Positions 25,090-33,684 of a stretch of 64,000 nucleotides of DNA are shown here, piece by piece. This stretch comes from Microbacterium sp. (GTDB lineage: Bacteria; Actinomycetota; Actinomycetes; Actinomycetales; Microbacteriaceae). The notes below the pieces were generated by a model. It searched no databases and was not told the origin of the DNA. It saw nothing but the letters and a program-made list of their open reading frames with translations. The stretch spans positions 124,001 to 188,000 of the forward strand of contig PNMM01000002.1 of the NCBI GenBank assembly GCA_013823625.1, given 5' to 3'. A program made the position numbers and the translations under genes. Position 1 is the first letter of the stretch. Each line of letters opens with the position of its first letter.

Positions 25090-27597
25090 CTACTCCCCCG
25101 CCTTCACGGCGCCGCCGAAGCCGAAGCCTTTGCGGGGCGCGACGCCAGCAGGCGTCGCGCTGGCGCTTGCGCCAGTGTCGGCAGATGCGCCAGCACTGAC
25201 CGCAGAGCCGAAGCCCTTCTTCGCCGCGCTGCTGGTGTCAGCGTTGATCTCTTCGGCCTTGTTGACCTTGACGGTCGACTGCTCGGCCGTGTGGCGCGGC
25301 TTCATGTGCAGGTAGTAGGTCGTCTTCACGCCCTTCTTCCACGCCGAAGAGTAGATGTCGATCATTTCGTCGACATCGCGCGTTTCGAGGTACATGTTGC
25401 GGCTGATGGCCTGGTCGATCCACTTCTGGGCACGCGCCGCCACCTCAAGGAAGGCGTAGGGCGAGAGCTGGAAGCTCGTCTTGAACGTGGCCTTGATGTC
25501 ATCCGGAATCGCCGAGATGCCCTGAATGTCACCCTGGCTGCGCAGAATGTCTTCGCGCACGCGCTCCCACAGACCGTGAACCTGCAGCGCGTTCACGAGG
25601 TTGCGGTTGACCTCGAGGAACTTGCCCGAGCTCGTCGAGCGGCTGAAGATCTGCGAGAACTGCGGGTCGAGGCCCGGCGTGGTTCCGGCAACGAGTCCAA
25701 TGGATGCCGTCGGCGCGATGGCCATGAGCGTCGCGTTGCGCATGCCGCCCTTGACCTTCGCGCGCAGGGCATCCCAGTCGAGACGAGTCGTGCGGTTGAC
25801 CTGCACCTCGATGCCACGGTCGGCCTCGGTGAGGTCGATCGTGTCGAGCGGCACGAGGCCCTGCGACCAGCGGCTGCCCCCGAAGTTGGCGTACGAGCCA
25901 CGCTCTTTCGCGAGCTCGGTCGACTCGTCGATGGCCGCGTACGAGACGTGCTCCATGATTTCGTCGATGAGGTCGAACGACTCTTCGGAGTCGTACGAGT
26001 AGCCCAGGCGCTCGACGATGTCGGTGAAGCCCATGACGCCGAGGCCGATGGCGCGGTTGTTCTGGTTGGCGTGGTCGGCCTCGTCAACGCTCGACACCGT
26101 GATGTCAATGAGGTTGTCGAGCTGACGCACCGCGAGGCGAGCGCTCTCGTCGATCTTCGCCCAGTCGATGGCGGCACGGCCGTGCGCACCGTCAATGAAG
26201 TGCTGCGAGAGGTTGATCGAGGCGAGGTTGCAGACCGAGATGTTGTCGCGGTCTTGCGGCAGGCAAATCTCGGTGCAGAGGTTCGAGAGGTGGATCGTGC
26301 CCGTGTTGTTGTTGATGGCGCGGTTGTTGATCGTGTCTTTCCACGTCAGCCACGGGTGGCTCGTCGACTGCAGCGAGATGAGGATCTGCTTGAACTGCTC
26401 GCGCGCCCCCATCTTCTTGAACATGTGCATTTCGCCGCGCTCGGCCATCGCCACGTACTCGGCGTAGCGCTTCGAGAACTCTTTGCCGTACAGCTCGTTG
26501 AGGTCAGAGACCTCGAGCGGGTCGAAGAGGTACCAGTCGTCGTCGTTCTGCACGCGCTTCATGAACTCGTCGCTGATCCACACGGCGGTGTTGGCCGTGC
26601 GGGTGCGGCGGTAGGGGTCACCCGAGTTCTGACGCAGGTCAAGGAACTCGGGGAAGTCCATGTGCCAGTTCTCCATGTAGAAGCACAGGGCACCGAACTT
26701 CTTGCCACCACGGCTCACGGCGCGCAGCACCGAGTCGATCGTGTGCATGAACGGAATCGGCCCGGTCGAAGTCGTGTTGTTAGAACGGATGGGCGAACCC
26801 TGGGCGCGCAACTTGGTCACGGCCAGGCCGATGCCGCCCGTGCCCTTGGTGAGCCACATGACGTCGCGCACGCTCTTGGCGATGTGCTCGATGTCGTCTT
26901 GCATCTCCATGACGAAGCAGTTCGAGAGCTGGGGGTAGCTCGTGCCCGCGTTGACGAGAGTGGAGCCCGCGGCGAGGTACTCGAGCTTCGACATCTTCTC
27001 GTAGAAGGCGATGGCGTGCTTGGTGGGCTCGGCCTCGTTGAGCGAGAGGCCCATGGCCACGCGCATCCAGAAGTATTGAGGGGTTTCGAGCGGCTCGCCG
27101 TTGCGTGCCTTGATGCCGTAGCGGTTGTTGAGCGTCACGACACCGATGTACTTGAGCAGTTCGTCGTGCGCGGGGTTGAGCACGTCAGCGAGGGCGTCGA
27201 GGTCGAACAGGTCGGGGAAGCGCGAGTCGAGCAGGGCCTCGTCGACACCCTGACGGATGTAGCCAGCGAAGTGGGCGCGGTGCAGCTCGCGCAACTCTGC
27301 TTCATTCTCGTAGTCACCGAGCACGCGCTTGTAGATGGTCTTGAGCAGCAGGCGGGCGGCCACGACGTCGAACGCCGGGTCGTCTTTCACGTTCTGCAGC
27401 GCAACCTGAATGACGGCTTCGTCGAGCTGCTGGGTCGAGATGCCATCGAAGAGCGTGAGCTCGAGCTCGCTCGCGATTTGCGTCACCCACGCGACCTGGT
27501 CGGGCAGGCCCTCAGCCGCGCGCTCGATCGCCAGGTTGATCTTGTTGGCGTCGTACGGTTCACGGCTTCCATCGCGCTTCACAACGGTGATGCTCAC
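25090..27597 (-). CDS. nrdA: Ribonucleoside-diphosphate reductase large subunit
   Basis: The 835-residue product starts with an ATP-cone (VVKRDGSREPYDANKINLAI), the allosteric activity site. Active-site parts are visible: Cys in YPQLSNCFVMEM, the N-C-E triad in HLSNLCTEICLPQ, Cys in ISVCNLASINLSQ and the Tyr pair of the radical path in KTTYYLHMKPR. The last ~55 residues are a low-complexity Ala/Gly/Ser linker with repeated KGFG, ending GAVKAGE with no cysteine; the expected CxxC tail follows in another frame. The start is GTG. NrdR-like boxes lie about 125-170 bases upstream. Confidence 0.93.
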   Translation of the reverse strand: MSITVVKRDGSREPYDANKINLAIERAAEGLPDQVAWVTQIASELELTLFDGISTQQLDEAVIQVALQNVKDDPAFDVVAARLLLKTIYKRVLGDYENEAELRELHRAHFAGYIRQGVDEALLDSRFPDLFDLDALADVLNPAHDELLKYIGVVTLNNRYGIKARNGEPLETPQYFWMRVAMGLSLNEAEPTKHAIAFYEKMSKLEYLAAGSTLVNAGTSYPQLSNCFVMEMQDDIEHIAKSVRDVMWLTKGTGGIGLAVTKLRAQGSPIRSNNTTSTGPIPFMHTIDSVLRAVSRGGKKFGALCFYMENWHMDFPEFLDLRQNSGDPYRRTRTANTAVWISDEFMKRVQNDDDWYLFDPLEVSDLNELYGKEFSKRYAEYVAMAERGEMHMFKKMGAREQFKQILISLQSTSHPWLTWKDTINNRAINNNTGTIHLSNLCTEICLPQDRDNISVCNLASINLSQHFIDGAHGRAAIDWAKIDESARLAVRQLDNLIDITVSSVDEADHANQNNRAIGLGVMGFTDIVERLGYSYDSEESFDLIDEIMEHVSYAAIDESTELAKERGSYANFGGSRWSQGLVPLDTIDLTEADRGIEVQVNRTTRLDWDALRAKVKGGMRNATLMAIAPTASIGLVAGTTPGLDPQFSQIFSRSTSSGKFLEVNRNLVNALQVHGLWERVREDILRSQGDIQGISAIPDDIKATFKTSFQLSPYAFLEVAARAQKWIDQAISRNMYLETRDVDEMIDIYSSAWKKGVKTTYYLHMKPRHTAEQSTVKVNKAEEINADTSSAAKKGFGSAVSAGASADTGASASATPAGVAPRKGFGFGGAVKAGE

Positions 27598-27615
27598 GTG
27601 CCCACTCTCCCTCGT

Positions 27616-27691
27616 GCGCCGTCGTCGGCGCGTGTCTCTCGCATGCGGCTCACGCCGCGGAATTGTCAGAAAAAGCCCGGAATTCCGGGCT
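27616..27691 (-). promoter_or_regulatory. Structured nrdA leader with three stem-loops
   Basis: Read on the nrdA strand, a 7-bp stem AGCCCGG-AATT-CCGGGCT (27674-27691) is followed by TTTTT, resembling an intrinsic terminator in the leader. Then come GCGGC-GTGA-GCCGC (27645-27658) and GCGCCG-ACGA-CGGCGC (27616-27631), all before the GTG at 27597. An attenuator is possible. Confidence 0.45.
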
Positions 27692-27720
27692 AACCGCGGT
27701 GTTCCCCTCGCGCGGTCTCA

Positions 27721-27768
27721 TCACTATATATCGGGGGTCTGACAAAGTTCACACCCTAGATGTAGTGG
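27721..27768 (-). promoter_or_regulatory. Pair of NrdR-like boxes in the nrdA promoter
   Basis: The cores CTATATATCG (27724-27733) and CTAGATGTAG (27756-27765) fit the NrdR core CwAtATaTwG at 9 and 8 of 10 positions. They lie 32 bp apart, the usual three-turn spacing of NrdR box pairs. The first overlaps TATAGT, a likely -10 on the nrdA strand. Confidence 0.65.
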
Positions 27769-27773
27769 GCGTG

Positions 27774-27824
27774 TCGTCCACAGTTGTGCATAAGTTGCGC
27801 GACTTATACACAGCCTGTGGGCAA
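27774..27824. promoter_or_regulatory. Cluster of four DnaA-box-like 9-mers
   Basis: In alternating orientation: TCGTCCACA (27774-27782, +), TTATGCACA (27785-27793, -), TTATACACA (27804-27812, +) and TTGCCCACA (27816-27824, -). The middle two fit TTATNCACA exactly and the outer two differ from TTGTCCACA at one base. Together they form an imperfect large inverted repeat between nrdA and the MFS gene. Confidence 0.55.
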
Positions 27825-27942
27825 GCACCGACACGCCGGTGAGTGCCGCGAAAACGCCGTGAATCGGGCGCACACGCGGTGCATCCGTGCAAAAAAGTGC
27901 GCCCGAGGCGGCGTGACGCGCACGCCGTAGGCTGAAGACCTT

Positions 27943-29148
27943 GTGAGTGGATACATCGACCTGCTGAAGACGCCCGGCGTCGCGCGCATCATTTCTGCGC
28001 AGCTGACCGCCCGGCTGCCCTCGGGCATGATCTCGCTCGCCTTTCTCATTCACATCGAGAAGATCTTCGACTCGTATGGCGCCGCGGGGCTCGTGCTCGC
28101 GGCGACGAGCGTGGGCCAGGCCATTGCCGGGCCCTTGACGAGCCGGTGGATGGGCAAACTGGGCATGCGGCCCGTGCTCATTGCCACACTCATCGTGTGC
28201 AGCACGGGCATCGGGCTCATCGCGTTCGCCCTGATGCCGCTGTGGGCCTACATGATCACGGGGTTCGTCGTCGGCATCTCGACCCCGCCGATTCAGCCGG
28301 CCGTGCGCACGATCTACCCCAAGATGGTGACGGGCAAGCAGCTCACTCCCCTCTTCTCGCTCGACGCCTCGGCTCAAGAGATCATCTGGATCATGGGGCC
28401 GTTCTTCACGGTGCTGCTCGCGACGCAAGTGTCGAGCGTCGTGGCGATCGCGGTGGCCGGGGTATTCCTCGTGGGCGGGGGCATCTGGTTTATCGCGAGC
28501 CCCGAGGTGGGCAAAGTGCGTATTCCGCCGAGTCGGCGCCGTATCGGCGTCGTGCTCAAGAACCGTGCCGTGCTGCTCGCGACGGTGTGCGGCTTTCTAC
28601 TCATCGGTTCGGCCGCCTCGATCGAGGTGGGCATCGTTGCCGTGTTCGGCGAGGGTGGCACCGAAGCGGGCATCTTGTTCGGCATCTGGGCTGTCGCCTC
28701 GCTCATCGGCGGCCTCTCGATGGGGCACTTGCCGATCGGCCCATGGGCTCTCGCCCGCCGCTTCGCGATCGTCGTCGTCGGGATGGCCGCCGCGCCGTTC
28801 TCGCTCGATTTTTGGTGGCTCGCTCTCGCGCTCGCCATCGCCGGCATTGGCATTGCGCCCGTGCTCGCCGTGATGTTTGCGATCGTCTCGGCGAGCGTCA
28901 AGTTCAGTGACACGGCCGAGGCCTATGGCTGGTTGGGCACGGGGCAACTGATTGGTGCGGCGCTCGGATCAGCCATCGCCGGCTTTCTCATCGACGGCAT
29001 CGGGCCGATCGGTGGCATCTATGCGGCGCTCGCGTTCGCGGTCGTCGGCACGCTCATCGCTGTGCTGTTTCGCGGGTGGCACCCCGACTTGCGCGGGCGC
29101 GACCCCAGCCCACTGCCCGACACCGAACCCGTGCAGGTCGTCAGCTAG
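27943..29148 (+). CDS. MFS transporter
   Basis: This is a 401-residue protein with about twelve hydrophobic segments. The motif SRWMGKLGMRPVL near residue 66 stands in the place of the MFS loop 2-3 signature, and a central basic loop (RIPPSRRRIGVVLKNR) divides the halves. It is an actinobacterial drug/metabolite efflux type, with no substrate evidence. The start is GTG. It is divergent from nrdA and converges on an FMN reductase. Confidence 0.85.
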   Translation: MSGYIDLLKTPGVARIISAQLTARLPSGMISLAFLIHIEKIFDSYGAAGLVLAATSVGQAIAGPLTSRWMGKLGMRPVLIATLIVCSTGIGLIAFALMPLWAYMITGFVVGISTPPIQPAVRTIYPKMVTGKQLTPLFSLDASAQEIIWIMGPFFTVLLATQVSSVVAIAVAGVFLVGGGIWFIASPEVGKVRIPPSRRRIGVVLKNRAVLLATVCGFLLIGSAASIEVGIVAVFGEGGTEAGILFGIWAVASLIGGLSMGHLPIGPWALARRFAIVVVGMAAAPFSLDFWWLALALAIAGIGIAPVLAVMFAIVSASVKFSDTAEAYGWLGTGQLIGAALGSAIAGFLIDGIGPIGGIYAALAFAVVGTLIAVLFRGWHPDLRGRDPSPLPDTEPVQVVS

Positions 29149-29163
29149 AGCCCCCTGCCGCGT

Positions 29164-29721
29164 CTAGGCGCGCAGCGGCCGCAGCACCTCGGCATAGCGC
29201 GCGAGCGCGTCGATCATGCGCGCGAGCACGGCGTCATTCTTCTCGATGGGCGTGAACACGCCGTCGACGACGTGCGCCTGCGGCCCGTTGATGGCGACGT
29301 CGACGGGAACCCGCACGAGGCCGATCGTCGTGAGCACCTGATCGAGAGCAGCAGCACCGCGCAGCCCGCCGGATGCTCCGCCGTAGCTCACGATGCCCAC
29401 GGGCTTGCCCTGCCACTCGTGCGCGAGAAAGTCGAGCGCGTTCTTGAGCGCGGGGCTGTAGCTGTGGTTGTACTCGGGGCTCACGAGCAGCACGGCCTCG
29501 GCCTGCTCAACGCGCGCGCTCCACGCGATCGTGTGGGGCTTCGTGTAAGCACGCTTGCCGGGGTGCTCGGGTTCATCCATGAACGGCAGGGCGAGCTCGA
29601 CGAGGTCGACGAGGTCGACCTCGTGCCCCGCCGCCGTGACGCGGTCGTTCACCCACTGGGCGATGGGCAGGCCGATGCGGCCGGGGCGAACAGAGCCGAT
29701 GATGATCATGATGCGCGTCAT
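29164..29721 (-). CDS. NAD(P)H-dependent FMN reductase family protein
   Basis: The 185-residue flavodoxin-fold protein has the FMN phosphate loop in IIIGSVRPGRIGLPIAQW, then SPEYNHSYSPALKNALD near residue 83 and SYGGASGGLRGAAAL, all standard for NADPH-dependent FMN/quinone reductases of the YieF/ArsH type. The frame is open far upstream, through the divergent hydrolase gene, but the ATG at 29721 gives family length. Confidence 0.9.
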   Translation of the reverse strand: MTRIMIIIGSVRPGRIGLPIAQWVNDRVTAAGHEVDLVDLVELALPFMDEPEHPGKRAYTKPHTIAWSARVEQAEAVLLVSPEYNHSYSPALKNALDFLAHEWQGKPVGIVSYGGASGGLRGAAALDQVLTTIGLVRVPVDVAINGPQAHVVDGVFTPIEKNDAVLARMIDALARYAEVLRPLRA

Positions 29722-29818
29722 GCTCTCGGCAACCCGCGTGCCGCGCATTCGATTCCCGCGCACAGCAGATTCGCGGCGCGAGCTCGGCTCGCCGCGGCGC
29801 AGGGCTACGCTCGTGCGC

Positions 29819-30589
29819 ATGAGCACCGTCACGCTTCCCCGTTGGCACTGGGGTGACCCGTCGAGCCCGCACCGTGCCCTCATCGTGCACGGATTGGGGT
29901 CATCCGCCCACAGCACGTGGCTACTCAGTGAGGCGCTCGCTGACGCGGGGTGGTCGGCGACGGCCGTTGATCTGCGGGGGCACGGTGACGCGCCGCGGGC
30001 ATCCCGATACCGCATCGACGACATCGCGGCCGACCTGCTCGGCACGCAGCCGAACGGCGACGGCGCGTGGGGTCTCGTGGTGGGGCACTCGATCGGCGGG
30101 GCCGCTGCGGCGCAGGCCGCCGGTACCGATGCGAGCTTCACGGAACGACTTGTATTGCTCGACCCCGCGCTCGTCGTCGACGAGCCGAGCCGCGCGACCG
30201 TGCTCGCGGGCCAACTCGCGAACCACGATGGCGCGACCATCGCGAGCATTGCCGAGCAGTATCCGCGCTGGCACCCGCTCGACGTCGAGCTTCGCGTGCG
30301 CTCGGCGAAAGCCGCGTCGCGATTCGCGCTCGAACGCATGGTGCGCGACAACCATGACTGGGATGTCACGGCGTTTGTACCGCATATCGCTGCGCCCACG
30401 CTCGTCATCGCTGCCGACCCCGACCACGGAGCGATGTTTGTCGGCGAGCTCGCTGAGCGCGTGCTCGCCATGAACCCGCTCCTCGAGCACGTCGTCATCG
30501 CGGGTGCTGGCCACAGCCTGCATCGCGATGATCCCGAGGCGACAGTGCGCGCGCTGCTCGACTGGCTGCGCGCGGGCGATACGCCCTAG
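29819..30589 (+). CDS. Alpha/beta hydrolase
   Basis: The 256-residue product has the oxyanion motif IVHGLGSSAHST, DLRGHGDA, a nucleophile elbow GHSIGG near residue 92 (Ser), Asp in AADPDHG and His in AGHSLHRDD. Substrate unknown. TACGCT ends seven bases before the ATG, a leaderless arrangement. Its stop shares CTAG with the converging siderophore-interacting protein gene. Confidence 0.87.
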   Translation: MSTVTLPRWHWGDPSSPHRALIVHGLGSSAHSTWLLSEALADAGWSATAVDLRGHGDAPRASRYRIDDIAADLLGTQPNGDGAWGLVVGHSIGGAAAAQAAGTDASFTERLVLLDPALVVDEPSRATVLAGQLANHDGATIASIAEQYPRWHPLDVELRVRSAKAASRFALERMVRDNHDWDVTAFVPHIAAPTLVIAADPDHGAMFVGELAERVLAMNPLLEHVVIAGAGHSLHRDDPEATVRALLDWLRAGDTP

Positions 30590-31353
30590 CGCTTCCAGTA
30601 GCCCTTGACCACGGCGCGCTCGACGTCGATGCCCCACGCGCCGAGCACGGCGCGCGCGGGCGACACGAGCGACTGCTCGCCACACGCGAACACGAAGCGC
30701 TCGAGCGGGTCGGTTGGGGCGGGCAGCGCCTGCAGGGCGGCGGCGAGCGCGGCGCTCGGGGCAGAATCCGGTTCGAGGATGCTCACGCGCAACCCCGCCG
30801 GCGGCTCAATGCCCAGCAATGCGAGGTCGAACCGGGTCTCGAGCAGCAGCTCGCCCGTGATGCTCGGGCCGAGCATCCGCAGGTAACGGCGCACGGCGGG
30901 CAGGGCACTGTCGTCGCCCGCGAGCACGACTTCGCCGGGTGCGCCGGACAGCACGACCGAACCCTTGGGCCCCATGACAACCGCGGGCGACCCGAGCGGC
31001 GCGCGCGCCGCCCACGGGCCGATGAGCCCGCCGCCAGCGACACCGTGCACGAGCACGTCGAGGTCGAGCCACCCCTCGTCGACCGAGTGCTCGACGACGG
31101 TTTCGGTGCGGCTTTCGCCGAACGGCTCACCCGTGGGGCCGAGGGCCACCTCGCCGCCCTCGGGTGACACGACGACGCGCACGTGGTCTCCCCCACCGGG
31201 TGCGATGAACCCGGCGAGTTCGCCGGGCCGCGCCTCGACGAGTCGCACGCGCACGAAGCTGTCGTCGCCCGCCGTCGCGAGCACCGTGCGCGCGGCGAGC
31301 ACGAGGTGCCGCACCGCGGGCGGAAAGGGATGGCGGGCGAGCGAGTAGGGCAC
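30586..31353 (-). CDS. Siderophore-interacting (SIP/ViuB-like) flavoprotein
   Basis: The 255-residue product resembles the FAD_binding_9/SIP family, which reduces ferric siderophores in the cytoplasm. Clues are DSFVRVRLVEARPGELAGF, the domain order, MGPKGSVVLS, LAGDDSALPAVRRYL and FVFACGEQSLVSPARAVLG, followed by a typical KGYWKR ending. It forms a minus-strand group with an MFS transporter 11 bases upstream, which might export a siderophore or metabolite. That link is inference. Confidence 0.82.
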   Translation of the reverse strand: MPYSLARHPFPPAVRHLVLAARTVLATAGDDSFVRVRLVEARPGELAGFIAPGGGDHVRVVVSPEGGEVALGPTGEPFGESRTETVVEHSVDEGWLDLDVLVHGVAGGGLIGPWAARAPLGSPAVVMGPKGSVVLSGAPGEVVLAGDDSALPAVRRYLRMLGPSITGELLLETRFDLALLGIEPPAGLRVSILEPDSAPSAALAAALQALPAPTDPLERFVFACGEQSLVSPARAVLGAWGIDVERAVVKGYWKR

Positions 31354-31364
31354 GGCGGCTCGAT

Positions 31365-32678
31365 TCAGGCGGCCGGCACAACCGGCATGGTGCCGGTGAC
31401 GGGCGGCGGGGCATCCCCGTTGTCAATGTCTTCGGGGTTGGGCAGCGTCATCAAGAAGCGATACCCGATGAGGCCGAGCACGGTGATGCCGGCGCCGCCG
31501 ACGATCCACGGCACCGTGAGGTCGATGAGGGCGAGCGCGCCGCCGATGAGCGAGCCGATGGGCATCGTGCCCCACAACAGCGTGCGCCACGTGCCGTGCA
31601 CGCGGCCGAGCAGCCGGCCGGGAATGATCGCCTGACGGAACGACATGATGAGCACGTTCCACACGGTCGTGACGACTGCGCCCAAGCCAAAGAGGATGAG
31701 CGCCGCAACGGGCGTCGGCAGCAGCCCCGTCAGCAAGACGAGGATGCCCGCGAGCAGATTCGCCGCCGCCATCACGGGCCCGAGCCCGAAGCGGCGGGCC
31801 AGGCGAGAGGCGATGACCGAGCCGAGCAAGCCCCCGATGGCACCGGAGAGCAAGAACAGTCCGAAAGCCGCTTCGGGCACCGCGAGCGTGTCGAGCACGA
31901 AGAGCACGAGCGTCGCCCCTGAGGCCGAGAACAAGATCGCCACGGGGATGCTGAAGAACCACAGCGTGCGCAACATGCGGTTGCCCATGATGAAGTGCCA
32001 ACCGTCGACGAGTTGGCGGCGGAAGGGCACGACCTCGGCGACCTCACCGGTCGCGACCGCCGCATGGAACTGTCGGCCCGAGGCCACGGCGGGCAACAGC
32101 ACGGCGAGCAGCGCCGCGAGGCCGAAGGCCGCCACGAGCCCGCCAATGGGGATGAGAACGGCCACGGCAAAGAGGGCCGACGTAATCGGTGCGGCGGCAA
32201 AGTTCTGCACGACGAGCTCGGCGCCTTCGATGCGCGCGTTGGCGCGCGGCAGATCTTTCTTCGGCACGACGCTCGGCACGACCGCGCGAATGGCCCCGTC
32301 ATAGAGCGTCTCGCACACCCCATAGATGAAGATCACGAGGTAGAGCCACCAGATGGTGAGCGCGTTCATCGCCACGAGCACGACGAGCACGACGGCGAGC
32401 GCCGTGCGCACTCCGGCCGCGAGGGCCAGGGCCTGGCGGCGATCCATGCGGTCAACGAGCACGCCCGAGGGCACCGCGAAGAACAGCCACGGCAGCATGG
32501 CGACAGCGCCGATTCCCGCGATGAGCAGGGGGTCGTCGGTCAACCGCGCCGCGAGCAACGGAGACGCCGTGCGCGCGATACCGTCACCCAAGCTCGACGC
32601 AAGGTTGGCGGTAAAGACCGTCGCGAACGTGCGGCCGAGTCCCTTTCGACCGGATGCCGTGCCGTCGCTCGCCGTCAC
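31365..32678 (-). CDS. MFS transporter (MFS_3/enterobactin-exporter type)
   Basis: This is a 437-residue protein with about twelve membrane segments. The signature PSGVLVDRMDRRQALA near residue 80 and the later ASRLARRFGLGPV fit the MFS_3 group that includes EntS-like exporters. The GTG at 32678 lies ten bases after the aldo/keto reductase stop; the longer frame overlaps that gene and was rejected. The next gene is the SIP-type protein, so a role around siderophores is possible but unproven. Confidence 0.83.
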   Translation of the reverse strand: MTASDGTASGRKGLGRTFATVFTANLASSLGDGIARTASPLLAARLTDDPLLIAGIGAVAMLPWLFFAVPSGVLVDRMDRRQALALAAGVRTALAVVLVVLVAMNALTIWWLYLVIFIYGVCETLYDGAIRAVVPSVVPKKDLPRANARIEGAELVVQNFAAAPITSALFAVAVLIPIGGLVAAFGLAALLAVLLPAVASGRQFHAAVATGEVAEVVPFRRQLVDGWHFIMGNRMLRTLWFFSIPVAILFSASGATLVLFVLDTLAVPEAAFGLFLLSGAIGGLLGSVIASRLARRFGLGPVMAAANLLAGILVLLTGLLPTPVAALILFGLGAVVTTVWNVLIMSFRQAIIPGRLLGRVHGTWRTLLWGTMPIGSLIGGALALIDLTVPWIVGGAGITVLGLIGYRFLMTLPNPEDIDNGDAPPPVTGTMPVVPAA

Positions 32679-32688
32679 CGCGTGCTCG

Positions 32689-33675
32689 CTACCACCGGCC
32701 GTGAACGGATGCGCGAATACGGCGGTCGTAGAGCTCCACCACGCGAGCGTGGAACTCGGCGCCGAGCTCAGCAACCTCGCCCGCGGCAGCGTTGGCGCGC
32801 GCTTGTTCGGCCGACCGCGCCCCTGGAATAACCGTGCTCACGCCGGGCAGTTGCGCGAGCCACGCGAGCGCGGCGGTGGCCGGCTGCAGGCCGTGCTCGG
32901 CGGCGAGCGCCGAGAATTCGACGGCTGCCTCAACGCCCGTGGCGTAGTCGACGCCCGAGAAGGTCTCGCCCTGGTCGAAGTGCGAACCGTCGCGGTTGTA
33001 CGTGCGGTGGTCGTTCTCGGCGAAGACGGTGTCGGCCGTGTAGCGGCCGCTCAGCAGTCCCGAGGCGAGCGGCACGCGCGCGATGATGCCCACGCCCGCG
33101 GCGATCGCGGCGGGCAGCACCGCGTCGAGGGGCTTGAGGCGGAAGGCGTTGAGCACGATCTGCACGCTTGCCACATTCGGGCGCGCGATCGCCGTGAGCG
33201 CTTCGGCCGACGTCTCGACGCTCACGCCGTAGTTCGCCATGACGCCCTCGTCGACCAACTGGTCGAGGTCGTCGTAGACGCGGTCGATCGAATAGACGGG
33301 AGTGGGCGGGCAGTGCAACTGCACGAGATCGAGAGTGTCGACCCCGAGGTTGCGACGGCTGCGGTCGCTCCAGGCTCTGAAGTTCTCGGTCGAATAGTTC
33401 TCGACCGTTTGCGGCACGCGGCGGCCCATCTTCGTGGCGACGAATACCTTCGCGTCGGGGCGCTGCTTGAGGTAAGTGGCGATGAGTTGCTCGCTGCGGC
33501 CATCACCGTAGGCGTCAGCAGTGTCGAACATCGTGACGCCCGACTCGACGGCGGCGTCGAGCACGGCGTGAGCATCCGCCTCGCTCACGTCACCCCAGTC
33601 GGCACCGAGCTGCCAGGTGCCGAGGCCGATGGAGGAAACAGCCGCGCCGGTGCGACCGAGAATCGAGGTCTTCAT
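32689..33675 (-). CDS. Aldo/keto reductase (YajO/Tas-like)
   Basis: The 328-residue AKR barrel has the catalytic Asp and Tyr in MFDTADAYGDGRSE, Lys in VFVATKMGRR and His in LDLVQLHCPP. The C-terminal cofactor site is STVIPGARSAEQARAN. Substrate unknown. TAGGCT ends six bases upstream of the ATG, so it has its own leaderless promoter, and it leads a likely run akr-MFS-SIP. Confidence 0.9.
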   Translation of the reverse strand: MKTSILGRTGAAVSSIGLGTWQLGADWGDVSEADAHAVLDAAVESGVTMFDTADAYGDGRSEQLIATYLKQRPDAKVFVATKMGRRVPQTVENYSTENFRAWSDRSRRNLGVDTLDLVQLHCPPTPVYSIDRVYDDLDQLVDEGVMANYGVSVETSAEALTAIARPNVASVQIVLNAFRLKPLDAVLPAAIAAGVGIIARVPLASGLLSGRYTADTVFAENDHRTYNRDGSHFDQGETFSGVDYATGVEAAVEFSALAAEHGLQPATAALAWLAQLPGVSTVIPGARSAEQARANAAAGEVAELGAEFHARVVELYDRRIRASVHGRW

Positions 33676-33684
33676 GGGCCCAGC

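Larger units (their letters stand above)
27598..27942. other. 345-bp divergent promoter region between nrdA and MFS gene
   Basis: No coding frame is seen. The stretch holds, from left to right, the nrdA leader hairpins, the NrdR-like boxes, the DnaA-box cluster, and about 115 bases upstream of the MFS gene, with TAGGCT nine bases before its GTG. Confidence 0.6.

Noticed and set aside
25291-27693. 800-codon open frame on the plus strand opposite nrdA
   Set aside because: Antisense shadow of nrdA; its composition is that of reverse-complemented GC-rich codons and no start signal is seen.
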